Shown: piece after piece, positions 6,196 through 7,827 of the stretch
Layout of the letters: every line of letters starts with the position of its first letter
Position numbering within the stretch: the stretch's first letter is position 1
Source of the DNA: Oscillospiraceae bacterium
GTDB lineage: Bacteria > Bacillota > Clostridia > Oscillospirales > Ruminococcaceae
Direction of reading: 5' to 3'
Length of the DNA stretch: 7,827 nucleotides
NCBI GenBank assembly: GCA_003508605.1
Contig: DNUB01000186.1
Coordinates: 1-7,827, forward strand
Notes under the pieces: generated by a model
Told to the model about the DNA's origin: nothing
Database searches by the model: none
What the model saw: the letters and a program-made list of their open reading frames with translations, nothing else
Program-made: the position numbers and the translations under genes

Positions 6196-7827
6196 TACCA
6201 ACTTCAATTCAATACCCCTATCCCTAAGGATATAATGAGCATTCGCCATAGCCGTATCGTCCGCAAAGCTGTCACGGGCAATTATAACCTTTGCGGGAGC
6301 ATATTCCGCCATAGCCTCCACATCTTCGGGCTGCACGTCCTCCGCAAGGCAGATAAGCAGCAGACAATCATCACCGACGGTATATGCCGTCTTTCCGTTC
6401 ACCTCGATTTTACCAACACTGTATGTAAGCGGAACGCCCAATTTCAGCATAATTTCATATATCATATCCAAATCGGAGCGGTCGGACTTAACACGGTGAA
6501 TCATTCCGTTCATACGGTCAAGCAGGAGCTGCATATCGTCCTCTGTCACGGGGGTGTTATCCCATGCTTTTAAATTTGAGGTGTCAAGCTTGAATACACG
6601 GAAACCAATGTCGGGCAAAGGCTTTTCCTCCGCCCCCGGTTCAAGCTGCCCGTTTTGTTGGTTCGTTTCGGCGAGAATTTTTGCTCCCGCACGGCGTATA
6701 CGTTCTTTGCCAATTTCGCAGATATTTTTATAGCCCGCTTTATAGGCTTCGGATTTCTCATCGCACAATTCGGGGATTTGCACACAGATAAATTGACGAT
6801 TGCCGCCGTCCTCGGCGTTTAGCTGCATAACGGCGTGGGCGGTGGTGGCGGAGCCACTGAAAAAGTCGAGAATAATGTCATTGTTATTTTTGCTTGTAAC
6901 CGTTGAAGCTTTTACAAAATATTTTATGAAATCGAGAGGTTTCGGAAAGCCAAAAACTTTATTTTCAAATATATCAGTTATTTCTTTAGTCCCGTCTTGC
7001 GTCATTCCAATATTGTTTGGTAAATTTGTACTTACTGGTATAAAGCCAAACTTATCACCTGCTTTAGCCATATCATCATCTATAAAATACCTTAAAGCAG
7101 GTTTTGATATGTTTAAAAAATCATATTCTCCCGGAAAGACAATTCTATTCTGACTATAATATTGCTCAAATGTTTCCTTAGTAACTGCCCATGTTCTATT
7201 TGGATTAGCTGGATATTTTTCCCCTGTTTTGGGATTTACAATAGTAAAAAAGCTGTTGGGGCGTTCACTTGCACTTGTTTGCTTAGTTAAATCATGTATT
7301 CTCCATGGTCTGCCCGGAAAATCATCTGTTTCAAAATATTTTCTTGTCCCTCCTTCAAGACAAGCACAAAAATCATCTGATTTCGCATAGCATAGTACCC
7401 ACTCATAATCTTGTGATATACCAAAAGGAACATCAGATTTAGCGGTTCTTTTTCTCCACGGAAACTGTCCGGCAAAATTTTCCTCGCCAAAAGTTTCATC
7501 ACATAACCGTTTTAAGTTTGTAACTTCATTATCATCAATAGAAATAAAAATAACGCCGTCATCTCTCAGCAAATTCGCCGCAAGCCTTAAACGGGGATAC
7601 ATCATATTAAGCCAATTAGTATGAAATCTTCCCATAGTTTCGGGGTTGGATTTTGTGGTTTGCTGTGTGACCTCCTTGTATCTCGCCAACGGGTCGGCAA
7701 AATCGTCGGCATAGACAAAATCGTTGCCCGTGTTATACGGCGGGTCGATATAAATCATCTTGACCTTACCAAGGTAGCTTTCCTGCAAGAGTTTCAGAAC
7801 TTCCAGGTTGTCGCCCTCAATATAGAG
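6193..7827 (-). CDS. mod: Type III DNA methyltransferase, Mod subunit (beta-class adenine-N6), 5' end outside window
   Basis: 544 residues are visible. The true start lies beyond 7827, because the frame is open to the last base and already reads LYIEGDNLEVLKLLQESYLGKV. An in-frame TTG at 7786-7788 is not a credible start. DPPY (7735-7746) precedes FFSGSA (6847-6864), the order of beta-class N6-adenine methyltransferases such as EcoP15I Mod. The segment between them is the target-recognition domain. Mod recognises the site, methylates one adenine using S-adenosylmethionine and is needed by Res for cutting. The C-terminal part, ending in RDRGIELKLV, is like other type III Mod proteins. GC is about 49% over 6241-6900, 34% over 6901-7560 and 46% over 7561-7827, so the recognition domain is compositionally foreign. 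No frameshift or stop is seen and catalysis looks intact. Confidence 0.95.
   Translation of the reverse strand, partial: LYIEGDNLEVLKLLQESYLGKVKMIYIDPPYNTGNDFVYADDFADPLARYKEVTQQTTKSNPETMGRFHTNWLNMMYPRLRLAANLLRDDGVIFISIDDNEVTNLKRLCDETFGEENFAGQFPWRKRTAKSDVPFGISQDYEWVLCYAKSDDFCACLEGGTRKYFETDDFPGRPWRIHDLTKQTSASERPNSFFTIVNPKTGEKYPANPNRTWAVTKETFEQYYSQNRIVFPGEYDFLNISKPALRYFIDDDMAKAGDKFGFIPVSTNLPNNIGMTQDGTKEITDIFENKVFGFPKPLDFIKYFVKASTVTSKNNNDIILDFFSGSATTAHAVMQLNAEDGGNRQFICVQIPELCDEKSEAYKAGYKNICEIGKERIRRAGAKILAETNQQNGQLEPGAEEKPLPDIGFRVFKLDTSNLKAWDNTPVTEDDMQLLLDRMNGMIHRVKSDRSDLDMIYEIMLKLGVPLTYSVGKIEVNGKTAYTVGDDCLLLICLAEDVQPEDVEAMAEYAPAKVIIARDSFADDTAMANAHYILRDRGIELKLV

Noticed and set aside
6163..6573. 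Plus-strand open frame of 136 residues over the end of mod
   Set aside because: It starts inside the toxin-antitoxin terminator hairpin and is antisense to the mod C-terminus; no family pattern is seen.
7786..7788. TTG as the start of mod
   Set aside because: The conserved Mod segment YIEGDNLEVLKLL continues upstream to the window edge, so the real start is outside.

Overview
The window looks like chromosomal or integrated accessory DNA from a low-to-mid GC member of the Firmicutes, probably an anaerobic gut Clostridium-relative. The reasons are AGGAGG-type ribosome sites, frequent TTG and GTG starts, sigma-A style promoters, and genes (short excisionase-like HTH, replication-initiator-like HTH, DUF6076-like zinc-finger protein, Phd/PIN pair) typical of Clostridial genomic islands. 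No species can be named from the sequence alone.

Left region (1-2113), AT-rich. A nested inverted repeat lies at the window edge. Next come two small DNA-binding genes on the minus strand: an excisionase-like MerR/HTH_17 protein (549-752) feeding into a winged-HTH protein (93-539). Both start at TTG, and the first gene's stop lies inside the ribosome site of the second. Divergent from them, behind a strong extended -10 promoter, is a 394-residue protein with a four-cysteine zinc-ribbon-like C-terminal region (929-2113). This resembles the control end of an integrative element, but no integrase or attachment site is visible.

Right region (2263-7827). A type III restriction-modification system on the minus strand occupies most of this part: mod (6193-7827, its 5' end lies outside the window) upstream and res (2263-5406) downstream. 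Between them, on the opposite strand, sits a complete type II toxin-antitoxin pair: a Phd/YefM-like antitoxin (5513-5728) overlapping a PIN-domain toxin (5725-6147), with its own near-consensus promoter and terminator. Mod would methylate adenine at the recognition site. Res would translocate and cut DNA in complex with Mod. The toxin-antitoxin pair may make the locus costly to lose.

The most notable signals are these: (1) the target-recognition part of mod falls to about 34% GC while its flanks are about 46-49%, which suggests a swapped specificity domain; (2) the toxin-antitoxin pair splits mod from res; (3) a perfect 13-bp palindrome between the antitoxin and res carries a TATAAT on each strand, so one repressor could touch both transcription units. 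The low-GC left region and the res gene meet at a bidirectional terminator (about 2155-2189).
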